Source: Adineta ricciae (lineage: Eukaryota > Rotifera > Eurotatoria > Adinetida > Adinetidae). From it: a DNA stretch of 64,000 nt. A program made the position numbers and the translations under genes. Positions 22,156-35,330 of the stretch are shown here, piece by piece. Numbering within the stretch: the first letter of the stretch is position 1; each line of letters starts with the position of its first letter. The stretch lies in NCBI GenBank assembly GCA_905250025.1, contig CAJNOJ010000392.1:1-64000 (forward strand), read 5' to 3'. The notes under the pieces are model-generated. The model worked only from the letters and a program-made list of their open reading frames with translations. It made no database searches and was not told the DNA's origin.

Positions 22156-23314
22156 GCGCGACGATACCTTGAATCGAGTTCTTTCTATTAATCAACGAAA
22201 ATTGTACATCGAATGTGCTCATAGTTCACCGTCAATGTCTGACCGACAGCGATCTGCTCATTCATTATTATTTATTAATGAAACAAACTATAATCGAGAA
22301 CGTACACGGCAATTATCAGGTAAATTATATATCCGATCAACAACGGCATAGAATGACCAGCAATATTATGATTGAATTCAGTCTCGTTTGTCTATATACT
22401 TAGTAGGCTAGTATTTAATCTCAATTCGATTTCTTTTCTTGTCTGTATACGAGCAAAAAGAGAGGGAGAGAGAGAGAGAGAGAAAAAAACCAAGAATCAT
22501 TATTGATGTATTCGTCAAGCGAATTGAATATGGATCTGTTACAAGACGAAGGTTCGTTTATGCACTTGCTTTTTTCACGTAGTTCTACAGATCACTAGAT
22601 AAGCTTTTGTTTGTCTATTTACTTTGAATAAATCGTTCGCTTTCATTTTCTTTCGAGGAATATTTACTTTTGCGTGATTGTTTGTACAAAAAACGCTTGT
22701 CTTTTCAATCAACTTTTCTTCCCTATGGAAGACTTTAAATTAGACATACAAGCATACATAATCAAATCTCTTGATGTTTGTTAAAGTGATTCAAATCGAC
22801 AGACTAGTTTTTTTAATAATATACATCAATGTCAATCAATTCCTGCATCATCATTCACTTCAGTCAACATTTTTCTCTTACTTGGTCTTCAGCTTTATTA
22901 TAAAAGACAGATAGTTCTTGGAGATGATCGATTCCAGTCTGAAATATCTGGATGAATTCATCGTTTTGTGTGTACAGAAAGTTAGACATGTCTTATCTAT
23001 TGACGCTCGACAGAAACAGTGTTATGATTAGTGTGTCATTAGTATCAAAACATCGTTTGGTTTATTTATTCAAGATAGCAGAAATCTGAGATAGTATTTG
23101 CAATCTTAATAGTCCTAAAGATCTGTTAAAGAAGGACAGAAAAAAAGAGAACCGATGACATCAGCTTTTATGATTACAACATACATAAATCATATTGAAT
23201 ATAGACATACGAAGAAGAAAAAGATGACTAGATGCATACAGCCGTTATAAAATGTCAAATAAGTAGGTGGTTTCAATTGCGATATGTTGAAATTATCAAA
23301 CTAATCGAGTTACA
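22156..23314. other. Intergenic spacer between two divergent genes
   Basis: It lies between the start side of the ligase (-) and the start of the lipid phosphatase (+). It holds a (GA)n tract near 22462-22483 and otherwise AT-rich sequence with no supported gene. Confidence 0.5.
22459..22484. repeat. (GA)n microsatellite
   Basis: GA dinucleotides with one interruption (GAGGGAGAGAG...), in the spacer between the ligase and the lipid phosphatase. Confidence 0.8.
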
Positions 23315-25967
23315 ATGAATAACATTAGTTTAACAAACGACATGAAACCTGTTATTTATATGATTTCACCAACGAGTGAATCCTCTGAATGTAAGTAAAT
23401 GTTAATGACATTCGATATGTGTATACAGACACTAGATTCGACTCATTCGATTGTCGGTTCGAGACGAAAAGCATGATTTTCTCCATTCCTGAAACTCCAC
23501 GTCATTATGGATCTGAATTTTTCCTTTGTTCAGCTACAAACAAAAGATATGTTCTCGAACGGTATCCTTCACGAAAACGTGGCACCGCTGAGTATAATCC
23601 ATTGTACGACACATTTCAACCATTAACGTCACAGTTCAATTACCAACGACAGCATCGATCAGGGAATATATATGAAAAACCAAACACAATCTATTATGAT
23701 AACGATCAACGACAACAAGTATTTTCACGACCCAGAAATACTGGTAAGTGCTGAATGATCGATTCTTTTTTTACTTTTTATGTCTTACGTGCATACCTGG
23801 TTTCCTCTTATCGGTAAGTATGTATAGAATATAAAATCTACCTTACATTGAATATACGTCAGTTACTTGACGTCCACACAATCTGACTCGGTTTCTACAG
23901 AAGATAACGAAGTAGGCGTATGACATTTGATAAAAATATCATTGTTGTTTATCAAAATAAAAGGAGCTTTTCATAGTGAATATCATTAGTCACTAAAACG
24001 AAAAGATTTTAATGTTTCGTTCAGGTTTGTTGCTTCGTTTTTCGTCATGAATAGTCGCATAAGAGCATGTCATCGTTGCTTAGATATGTTACAAGAGAAC
24101 AATGTTTGTAGACAAAGAATTTATTTTTCCAGAATAAACGATGATGAAAAAAAAAAGAAGTGTAAATGTAATATACTTTAGTAAAACTTTTGTAAAAAAG
24201 AAAATTATCACGAGTGTGTTATAAGTAGGCGTTATTTTCCCAAAACTTTCCCCATTTTTTTCTAGAGAGAATGTTCCGCCAGTTAATTTTCTTTCTTTGT
24301 TTTTGTAAAAGTACAGCTCATAATCAAAATTCTTTTCAGCGTCATCTCCGACGAGTGAAATCGAATTTATCATGGATAAATTGGGTGGGGATAAAAATGT
24401 CAATCAAGATTTGGAACGTGGACAGCAACCACAGAAAACCAAACGACGGACTTTACTGCATAATCTCTTCGATTTTATCGCAATCGCAGCAAGTATGAAG
24501 AAAAAATATTTGATTATTTGCTTTTTTACATCTCGCTAATCTATCTTACAGCCTGTCTTATTTTTGGTCTTATCTATTTGTTAATCAAACCAACACAACG
24601 TGGTTTCTATTGTGATGATACATCAATTCAATATCCAAACAAACCTGACACTATTCCGATGTGGTTGTTAGGCATCTATGGAGGAATAGGTCCGGTTGTT
24701 ATTGTAAGTACTTGATAATGAAATTGACCTTCGAAGAAAATGTTTGTCGAGACGATGGAATGATTGTCTTACATGGTCTTTCAATATCGATCATGATTGT
24801 CAATCGGTATTGTATTTCTTGTTTTGTTTTTATAGTTCTTCATCGTGGAAATCTGGGTAGTGCGTCCATTTCATTGTGGCCGAGGACCAAGTAGAAAAAG
24901 CCTCAAACAGCGACGAGTTGATTATCTTAAAACAATTCTGGAATCAACCTTTCTGTTTCTTCTCGGTATTGCAATTTGTTTTCTTATCACTGAAGTTGGC
25001 AAACGTAAGGGATTCGAGAAGGAAAACCAATCCTATTCACTGTTGATTCTTCTTGGTAGGCACTATCGGTCGATTGAGACCGTACTATCTGACTATTTGT
25101 AACCCTATTTGGACGGATATTCAATGCACAAAGAGCGTCACAACAGCCAGCGGTGTTATACAAATTCCTCAGTAAATTTATTTGTTCAAATCGATGTGCT
25201 CGCTCATTCATATCTTAGGTATGTCATTGATCATCATTGCAATACAACGGCATCTGCTACTCAACTTCAAGAAGCAAAATTATCGTTTCCATCAGGTCAT
25301 TCAAGTTATTCAACATTTGCTTTTGTTTTTCTCTTTGTAAGTTTACTTATGATGGTGGAGATCGTTCTCGATTGATTCTTATGTCATGTTCTTAGGTTTA
25401 TTTTGAAGCGCGTCTGGTTTGTCCAAAAATTCAGTTTTTGAAACCATTTCTTCAATGTTTATGCATCGCTGTTGCTTTCTTTACATGCCTGTCACGTGTC
25501 ACTGATTTTAAACATCATCCGACAGATGTTATTGGTGGAGCAATTATCGGTTTTTGTATTGCAGTTTTTGCTGTAAGTGATTTACAAAAAATCGATGAGA
25601 GATGAATAATTAAACTAGCTTTTTGCTTTCTACCATCCAGGCGGTTCGCGTTGGAACATATTTATGGAGTTTCAGTGTCTACTGTGAAACAGAAGATGAA
25701 ACAGAAAAGGATCGTTTACCAGATGAAGAACGTATTCCAGTACCCGCAGTTAAAACAAAACAAAATGGCTCCCTACGTGTCGATGATCATCTGCAATTAG
25801 AATCGATACATCAATCACCAACAATGTCACGTGCTCGTAATAGTATTTCAACTCGATCGACCTACGACAACAACTCATCTATGCAACCAAATCAACATCA
25901 TAGAAGTGGTCCATATCCAATGGGAAGTAATGGGCGACGCATTGCACCTGAAAGTGCCAATATGTAA
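23315..25967 (+). CDS. Lipid phosphate phosphatase (PAP2 superfamily, PLPP/wunen type)
   Basis: About eight exons. The first is 23315-23391 (MNNISLTNDMKPVIYMISP), joined in frame to an exon starting near 23427. The core has six membrane helices and the three catalytic motifs: C1 KRTIGRLRPYY (assembled across the intron near 25010-25058), C2 PSGHSSYS (25290-25313) and C3 SRVTDFKHHPTDVIGG (25495-25542). The His in C3 is the nucleophile and the His in C2 the acid/base. The family dephosphorylates phosphatidate, LPA and S1P, usually at the plasma membrane with the active site outside. CDDTSIQYP is the usual first-loop motif. The N-terminal about 130 residues and the Ser/Asn-rich C-tail are not conserved. 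The start exon is inferred; the rest is firm. Confidence 0.9.
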
Positions 25968-26516
25968 ACAATTTCGGATGATAACACTACCTACAATGGT
26001 CTGGTCAGATAGAAGAAAAAGAAAGACACATCGTATACTTTGTTTGTTTTTCATGCTTATTGTCACTCATTTTCTAAGCTTATATTCATGTGCTTCAAAC
26101 GCGTTTGATCTATTTTTATCAATGTTATACTATGACATATTCCTTCTTATCTACAAACAATTGCCTTCAAAAAAAACATTTTGGAAACTCAATTGTATTC
26201 TTATCATCGACAACTCGCTAAATGAAAAGCAACGCTTGATCACGAATCGTAGAAGTGCAGTTCTGCCAGATGGTAAATGGCGCATTGCAAACACATTACT
26301 TACATTACTAGTTGAAGAAAACATGATTTTATTTAATGATGTCACATTTCGCAAAACAGAATTAACAACTGTCTGGTTTCTACTAAAGTTTATATTTTAC
26401 TGTAAAAAGAATGACTTCACCACGATCAAGCATGAATATATGTATATAAGAGGAAAAATTATCACCATATAGTACGAAAGCGAGATAAAAGTGTTTATAA
26501 AAGAAAACGGCAATGT
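25968..26516. other. Convergent 3' region
   Basis: Lies between the phosphatase stop and the alpha-galactosidase stop. A + strand open frame continues to 26472 in a shifted frame, but it overlaps real coding sequence and has no domain, so I treat it as UTR. Confidence 0.55.
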
Positions 26517-28160
26517 TCAAAGTTTTTGTGATTTAATCACTGCTTTTTCAACATAGAATGCGTGAACGTCACCAGCTGGATTGATTGTGAAATTGTATCG
26601 ATCAGTCTTGTGATATTTACCATGAAATTCATCATGGAATGTTTCGAAAAAATCATATTCGTCAAAACGACCTAAACCAAGATCAGTTAGTAGGATACTC
26701 ATGTGAATCGGTGTGCCGTATGGTTGAGGGAAAAGTGCGACAAACTAGAAAGCAAATCCAATTATTCATATGTACATGATACTAGAATAATATCTTACAG
26801 CTGTACGATCATCTTGTAATGATTTACTCCAAACTTGAACATCACCATCTAACTGAAGAACATAAGGAGATACAGTCTGCATGACAACGTTTGTACATTG
26901 AATAGAATAATTACTTTAAGAATACGTCGTCCCATGGCTCCAAGTGGATCTTGATTGATAGCAATTAGATTTTTATTTAGAATAATTTCACGCGCCCAAT
27001 CACTGATGGTTCTCAAATCAACTGAGAGAATCAAGGGTGCAGCCATGATTGACCAAAGTGCCATTTGTGCTCGTGATTGACCGGGGCTCAAGCCATAGTT
27101 ACCCACGACTATCTACGAAGAACAACAGCCTTTTCTTCATGCCAATCATCATACATTGTTCTTACCATATCAGGATCGTTCCAATGACCAGGACCGTGGA
27201 ATGGTGATAAACGATCTTGATTATCACCAAACCAATTGATGATCGAATAAACGCTATCCCATGAATCATCAATATCGCCCCAATTACGCCATAAATTACA
27301 CGTTTGAGATATTGCCGAATAGTTCGGCTTTATTTTTGAGTATTCTTGATAAGCTGGCCATGAACATGAATATGCAATTGGTCGTCCGGTGGCATTCAAA
27401 GCATTTTCCATGGATGGATAACCAGTGTCAAAATCTTTAATATCAGCGTTACATCCATCAAGTTTTAAATAATCAACGTTCCACGACGCAAACGCTAAAA
27501 TATTCAAAAGGCATGTAGGAACGAAAATATTCGGTTAGTTCAGATACTTTTAGCATCTTGTTCTAAGTGTCCCAAGACACCTGGAAAACCAGCGCATGTC
27601 TGTGTACCATAATCTTCATAAATACCGAATTTCAATCCCAATGAATGTACATAATCAGAGAGAGCACGAATACCATTGGGAAAACGATCAAAATCTGGTT
27701 GCAATGAACCATCCTATTATGGATAAAACCAAACAAATATATATAATTTTTAGGATGTCGATATTATAACTTACAGCTGCTCGCGTTTGATTCAGCCAAC
27801 AATCATCAATAATTATGTATTCATATCCGGCCGCTAAGTATCCACCACTGACAAGTAATTCAGCTTGTGTTCGAATTAATTTCTCGCTAAAGGCAAGCTA
27901 AGTATCATTTTGGAAATGTTTATGAACGTACCTAATGCATGAATCCGGATTTTGATGACAATCAGTAACACAACGAAATCGTTGCCATGTTAACCAACCC
28001 TATACACGATCAGAAATGTGTATTCGAAAACGTTGTATGTGTGATTTACCATTGGTGGCTGTCGTAGAAGTCCATTCTCAAGAGAACTGACTTGATGAAA
28101 GCATGAATCACAAAGTATGAACACTATCAAACAGTTGATGGCATGTTGCGACCACTTCAT
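26517..28160 (-). CDS. GLA/NAGA-like: Alpha-galactosidase / alpha-N-acetylgalactosaminidase (GH27)
   Basis: The ATG at 28160 opens a signal peptide (MKWSQHAINCLIVFILCDSC). About seven exons follow. GH27 motifs: PPMGWLTWQRFRC, YIIIDDCW, FGIYEDYGTQTC, the nucleophile Asp in VDYLKLDGCN (about 27460) and the acid/base Asp in LWRNWGDIDDSW (about 27280), then GPGHWNDPDM and INQDPLG. A beta-sandwich domain closes the protein. GH27 enzymes remove terminal alpha-galactose or alpha-GalNAc from glycolipids and glycoproteins in lysosomes, or from food. SEKLIRTQAELLVSGGYLAAGYEY replaces the usual MADLMVSEG region. GLA versus NAGA cannot be settled here. All catalytic residues are present, so it should be active. 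Confidence 0.92.
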
Positions 28161-30017
28161 TTTTGAAAATCTTGAAAAAAGACTAAATCCTATATCCTAG
28201 ACAAGCAATAAAAAATTGACAACGTCAATCAGAACAATAGGAATTATACATCAATGATCGATCAGACGAAAGATGGTAAATTTGTATGTTCATCCTTTTA
28301 ACGTTCGCTTTATTTCGATAGTGATCGAACAGATAGGTTCGATCCGAGGGTTTAGCTCATGGCAATACAAGAAACAATTCGTGTAAATACTTTAAGTTCA
28401 AACAAACAAAAGAGCAAATTTCTTTCATCGAGGCATTTATTATTCGTAAACATGATCAGTCGACTTTCATATGCCATGGGGTGCTATAGAATCTACCACT
28501 TCCGTCTATGATTTCAACAAAACGCTACTTCTTTGTTCTCGTTCGTCGAGCGGATCTTCCGGTTATTAGGATTAACAAAAAGTCATCACGATACTTCTAA
28601 CATGCAATAAGATAAACTTAACCATGACGGAACACTGGAGCCTATCATAGAGAATTTCTTCTACTTAATTTCGTTATTCTCGCAGATCATGACATCGCGA
28701 CTTACCACCGATCGGCCAACGCGAATGAATTAGAGAAAGAAAGGATGGGTTGTTTTTAATATACAATAAACTTGGAAAATAAATAAAAATTATTGATTGA
28801 CAAGACTACGACTTCGTTGCTTTTCACCAATAGTGATGGTTTGAAATGCATCGTCGCTCGTTCGAAAGATGTCTCTCACGTAATAATTATACAACTGATT
28901 TCTTTTGTCTTGACTCTATAAGCAACTCGATTCAATCAACAATTGATTGTAACAAGTACTATCAATAGAAAATTTGTCAATATACTGAATAGTCGTACAC
29001 ATTTACGGTTGATGAACAACATATCTCTGTGTATATAATTATCAAGTTTTGTTTTGCTTCATTATGATATTTCATTCTATGCATTTGAACGGAGACAGAT
29101 TTTGCTTCTCTTTCCGATTAGTTTAAATACAAACCAACTAAGTTGAAAATGACGTCTTTTTTAGCAACAGACGAATAGCGATGATCTTTTGTAATTTCAC
29201 AAACTCTAAATTTAGATATGCACGCATCTGAGTGAGGTCATTTAAAAGTAGCAGATGATGAATAATGTATTTTGTTGGCTGTATTTTTTTTAATAGTTTC
29301 GTTCATTATTTTTGCTGCAGACTTTTCTTTATAATGTATATGTGCTGAAAAAAAAGAGAAAAAGAAACGAATGGCAGCAAAATGGATATGAAGAAAAGAA
29401 GAGAGGATGTTGAGGAGAAGAAGAAGAAGAAGAAGACAAAGTGGAGAAGAAAAAACGAGCTGAATAAATGTGCATGTATGTATTAACATCAGAGTGAAGC
29501 TGTTGTTGTTGTTTTCCAAGATAGTAAATGAACACTTACACGCGCACACATAAAGAACAGCAACACCAACGTGAGAAAAAATAGAAAGAAAGAAATACGC
29601 ACGCACACAGAAGGAAAGTTCCAGGTTTGAAGAGATAAGGATAGAAAAGAGAGAAATAGAAGAGAATAGTGTACAAAAGCATGTTGAAAAACGAAGAAAA
29701 AAAAAGGAAAAGAAAAAAAGATGCGGCGGTGAAGATGCATACTAAAGCTGAGTGATGATTATTCGCATCACGTACTAAATAGTTGTTGTTGTTTCGTTTG
29801 GTTATTATTAAAATTAGAGCAGCATTTGGATTTGATCGTATTGGATCTTGTTGTTGATGCTTTTTCTTGTCAATTGAAATGAAGATTTAAAAGAAGCCAC
29901 TGATACATAGACGCAGAGATACACACACACACACACACACACACAAACGTATATACGACGATGATAATGAATAAAAGAAAGAGAGAGAGAGAGAGTACGG
30001 GAGACCGAATCGAACGT
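28161..30017. other. Intergenic spacer with simple repeats
   Basis: Holds the alpha-galactosidase promoter and the GSK3 3' UTR. Purine-rich stretches (29380-29460, 29560-29720) include (AGA)n near 29417-29437. There is a (CA)n tract at about 29920-29944 and a (GA)n tract at about 29980-29993. Open frames on the opposite strand are low-complexity and not credible. Confidence 0.6.
29920..29944. repeat. (CA)n microsatellite
   Basis: About 12 CA units, followed 35 nt later by a (GA)n run. It lies in the presumed GSK3 3' UTR. Confidence 0.85.
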
Positions 30018-31935
<1,918 letters not shown>

Positions 31936-32161
31936 ATTTGTTAGTTAAAGTCTTCGATATTCTCTTGGAACAAATTGATATTGATCAAATAAATAAATAA
32001 ATATATATATAGACCTATATATATATATTCAGAGAAAGATTCGTTTTTCTCTCATATTTGATATCTCGATGATAAAAGAGATAAATATTTCAAATCTAGA
32101 ATAAAGAGATAACATTAAGAAGCATATACAAAATAGATCTGAGAGAAATTGGTTGGAAATG

Positions 32162-32920
32162 CTAGCGATTAGCTTTGGAGACTGTTTTTATTCGTAGGGA
32201 AGGAACTTGGGAACGTTGCGGTTGATTTGACATCTGTTGATTTAAATTCGCTTGTTCATTACGTGTGAGAGATGCTGATGTGTCCGGTGTTTTCAGTGCT
32301 GTGCCATAATTCATTGCTTCAAGCAATTGTTTCGTATCGGATGGATTAGTGAACCGTTGCAAATCAAATTGCTTCTCAGTTTTATCCGTGGCGACTTTTG
32401 TTCCTTGAAGGATATCGTGTGTACTATGTAGGGCAGCATTTAATTCTTGTACACGCATCTGAATCTCATTGGGGTTCAACATTGGACGACCGAATCCATT
32501 TCCGGATATGCTGCTATTAGAATTAGTGTTTAATAACCGCTCGCGTTCATCGATTTCTGGCAGATTTTTTGTTCGCAACAATTGAGGCATGAAATCATGA
32601 TTGAATACAGATAAACGTCTCTCAGTTAATTGTTCAACAGCGGCATCAGCTTCAGGTGATAAACACATAGGTATGATGGAATTTATGCGTAATGTTGGCA
32701 AGAGATTTCGCACTAGGGCACGTAATGTTGTGACTTGTGATGACAGAACATTCATTTGGTCAAGAATTGTTGGCCACGATGGTTGACCTTGCTCGTATTC
32801 GATAAAGAAACCAGCGAGAGCTAATTTCACTTCCCGTACTTTATCTAAAATTTGCTGTAGCTTATCGTATTCTGGTGATCTATTCATTATTGTAGCTGTT
32901 GTGCTTGCTGAACGGTCCAT
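32162..32920 (-). CDS. MED8: Mediator complex subunit 8
   Basis: Single-exon gene of 252 residues. It matches MED8 in order: an N-terminal helix (YDKLQQILDKVREVKLALAG), then QPSWPTILDQMNVLSSQV, LRNLLPTLRINSIIPMCLSP, RRLSVFNHDFMPQLLRTKNLPEI, and late FTNPSDTKQLLEAMNYG. In human MED8 the matching parts are WPSVLD, IIPLVLSPD, VFSHEVVPDHLRTK and FNPTDTNALVAAVAFG. MED8 sits in the Mediator head module, which bridges transcription factors and RNA polymerase II. Its length is close to the usual 268 residues. There is only about 225 bp between its stop and the GSK3 start. Confidence 0.88.
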   Translation of the reverse strand: MDRSASTTATIMNRSPEYDKLQQILDKVREVKLALAGFFIEYEQGQPSWPTILDQMNVLSSQVTTLRALVRNLLPTLRINSIIPMCLSPEADAAVEQLTERRLSVFNHDFMPQLLRTKNLPEIDERERLLNTNSNSSISGNGFGRPMLNPNEIQMRVQELNAALHSTHDILQGTKVATDKTEKQFDLQRFTNPSDTKQLLEAMNYGTALKTPDTSASLTRNEQANLNQQMSNQPQRSQVPSLRIKTVSKANR

Positions 32921-35330
32921 GTGAATTTGAAAAGGATATCGTCTGAAAGAAAAATTATATAGAAGATTTATTCATCCATCATCATCTTTTGTTAAGAATC
33001 GTGTGGGTGTATTGCTTATTTCTTTCATCTTGTCGATGGGTGATGATCAAAGGAGCCATATCCATGGTAGGTGAGCAACCGAAGTCAACAAACAAATTAT
33101 TTTCAAGACATATTTTTTATTTTCCCTATTCATATATTTTTTTCATATCAAACAGTCATTTTTTAGCTATTTCATTAAAATTTATTTCGACTTACAGATG
33201 GCTTCACAGAAAATATACTAGCCGCTACCGCCACCTATCCTGCATTAGTATATTATACACACTGACGGTTATCAGTTTCGTCTTTTATTATGAAAATGAG
33301 TACAAGTCATATTTGGAGCTACGGAAGAAACTCCATAAAAAATCATTTCTAATTCCATACAGTGCAAATTGGTGTCATATCGTTCGTTGCTAGATGCTCT
33401 TTCATTATAACGATGTAACAGTTTGAATTAGAATGTCACCAATGCTGCTTGAATACAAGCTGGCGCGTCAAGTGTGAATGAACTTAATAACTTATGCAAT
33501 ATAGAACAAGAATGGAATTGATTGATTGTCTATCTGCTAACACCAGGGTATTCAAAATTGAATTGTTGAATTTCCTTACTCAGTGATCCATCGAGGATTC
33601 TAAGCATTTCTGAATAATAGGATTTACCAGACTAATTCATTTGACATCTTTGTCGAGAATAGCAGTAAAGATATATGATACACGAGTATCGAGGAAGAAA
33701 GTGTTAAAATTCTCGATACATATCTAATATTGAACTATCTGCTTTGAAGGATCCGAACTGACATTTATTGACATTAACAGTAATTTACAAATATTAAAAT
33801 GTCCTCTGGTCGAATTATGAGATACGTCTTGTTAGGATATAAGTAAAATTAGAAGAAAGTCTGATTGCTATGCAATTACTGTATGAATTGTATCTTTCCA
33901 ACGAGACATTATTACGTCACTGTGTATGTCAAATGAATCCGATGGTGATTTTCGTCTATAATATTGATACAACGGCAGCGTGCCATTTCGTAAATCCCAT
34001 TTATTTATGAGCAAGAACAAGGGCAAGTCGGGATATTGAATCCTCTGATAAAGCAACATACTCAAAAGTAATTGCTATCACTACTTGACTTTGCTGAAAA
34101 ATCAGGAAGAAGATCTCTTTTTGTTCAAAGAATACTTTTTTTCTCAAGTGTAAGAGAAGATTAATAATAAGATCAGTGTGAATTATACTCTGTAGACTAG
34201 TCATTCAAATACAAAGCAAATATTGACAATATTCAGAAAGCATCCGCATGATATATTGAACAAAGAAGTTCAAAGCATTTGATCCAAGGTATAGGGATAT
34301 CTAGAATAACTTGTTATTGTTTTACACTGGGAGTATTTAAACAAATGAGTTTCAGATTAATTGCTATAGGCATTTCATTTCTTCAAGAATATTTTGTTCA
34401 GAGATACACAGTACAACGATGATCTGGGATGAGCGTGGTATTTTAATTAGCTTTGACACTTTTATACGCACTTCTACTTGGAAATCTTGTTCCAGAATAA
34501 TACGGTATTTCGATTCAGAACAAAATGACGTATATACTATTGAAGTAGTCGCTGAGCGGGAAAGGCAGACGCCAGGGATGAATGTAGAAAAAAAACTTTT
34601 CTAACTTCAGTTAATTGCCAGCATTTTAATCAGAATTTATGCTTCATACATTCATCTCGAAGAATATTGAAGAAAGGTTTCTAGCGGAAACGAGCACGTC
34701 AGTTCACTTCTATTCTGTTTACAACAATTCTCTCAGCGTTTTATCAATTGTTGGTATTTGCCGATGTGTCGGACACTTACAGAGTATTCAGAAACAGAAC
34801 ATTAAAGTTCTATACTATCTCATACATAGAAACCATGTAGAAGTAAACGTACTTTAAAGCTACCTTTTCTGGATCCGTAGTAGAAGACTAGATTGACGTA
34901 TTTACTCAATAACTGTTACGAGGATCATGTAGTGCAGTCTTTTGAGAAAAGATACTAGACAAACCATATGAAATAAATGAATATTCGTAACTGTCTTAGA
35001 TACATTTCTATCGGTCACACAGAAGATAGTCGAATGGTCCATCAACATAGCCGGTGTTAGTGAGTATTATACTCAAATAGAAAGGTATTTTCGTTGTTCA
35101 GTTTGGAGCGAGTTCTTTCTAAGTGTTAGCAACAGAATAATTGACAATAAAGTATCGAGAGATCTTTTCCGCGATAAAATAAAAAAGTATGTTGTTTCGT
35201 CCCAGTGTCTCGATCTAGGTCAAATACATCTTTTGGATAGAAAAATTTAGTGGAACTACTTTCATCTAAATTTTCTTTTTTTTAATTTTAGTTGAGTATT
35301 TTTTGATAACACCTAATTGAAAAAAGAAAA
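32921..35330. other. Intergenic, no confident gene; possible small membrane protein at 32989-33393 (+)
   Basis: A + frame at 32989-33393 (134 codons) ends in a basic segment with one possible helix (LYTLTVISFVFYYENEY). An acceptor-like TTACAG at 33191-33196 hints at splicing, but the splice joins I tried gave early stops. I cannot assign it. The - strand at 33870-34200 has a short frame with FLLINKWDLRNGTLPLYQYY and no recognisable family. The rest is AT-rich and featureless up to the receptor gene. Confidence 0.35.

Noticed and set aside
24089..24403. 104-codon - strand frame inside the phosphatase gene
   Set aside because: Lies mostly in an intron of a well-supported + strand gene and has no domain.
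25831..26472. 213-codon + strand frame
   Set aside because: It overlaps the last phosphatase exon in another frame, starts inside it and has no recognisable domain; more likely 3' UTR.
28320..28380. GGTTCGATCC resembling a tRNA B box
   Set aside because: No A box, no cloverleaf pairing on either strand.
29238..29740. Hydrophobic - strand open frames
   Set aside because: They come from purine-rich simple sequence; composition alone explains the Phe/Leu/Ser strings.
32989..33393. Small one-helix protein resembling a COX assembly factor
   Set aside because: No splice form gives a convincing protein, and the similarity was too vague to name.
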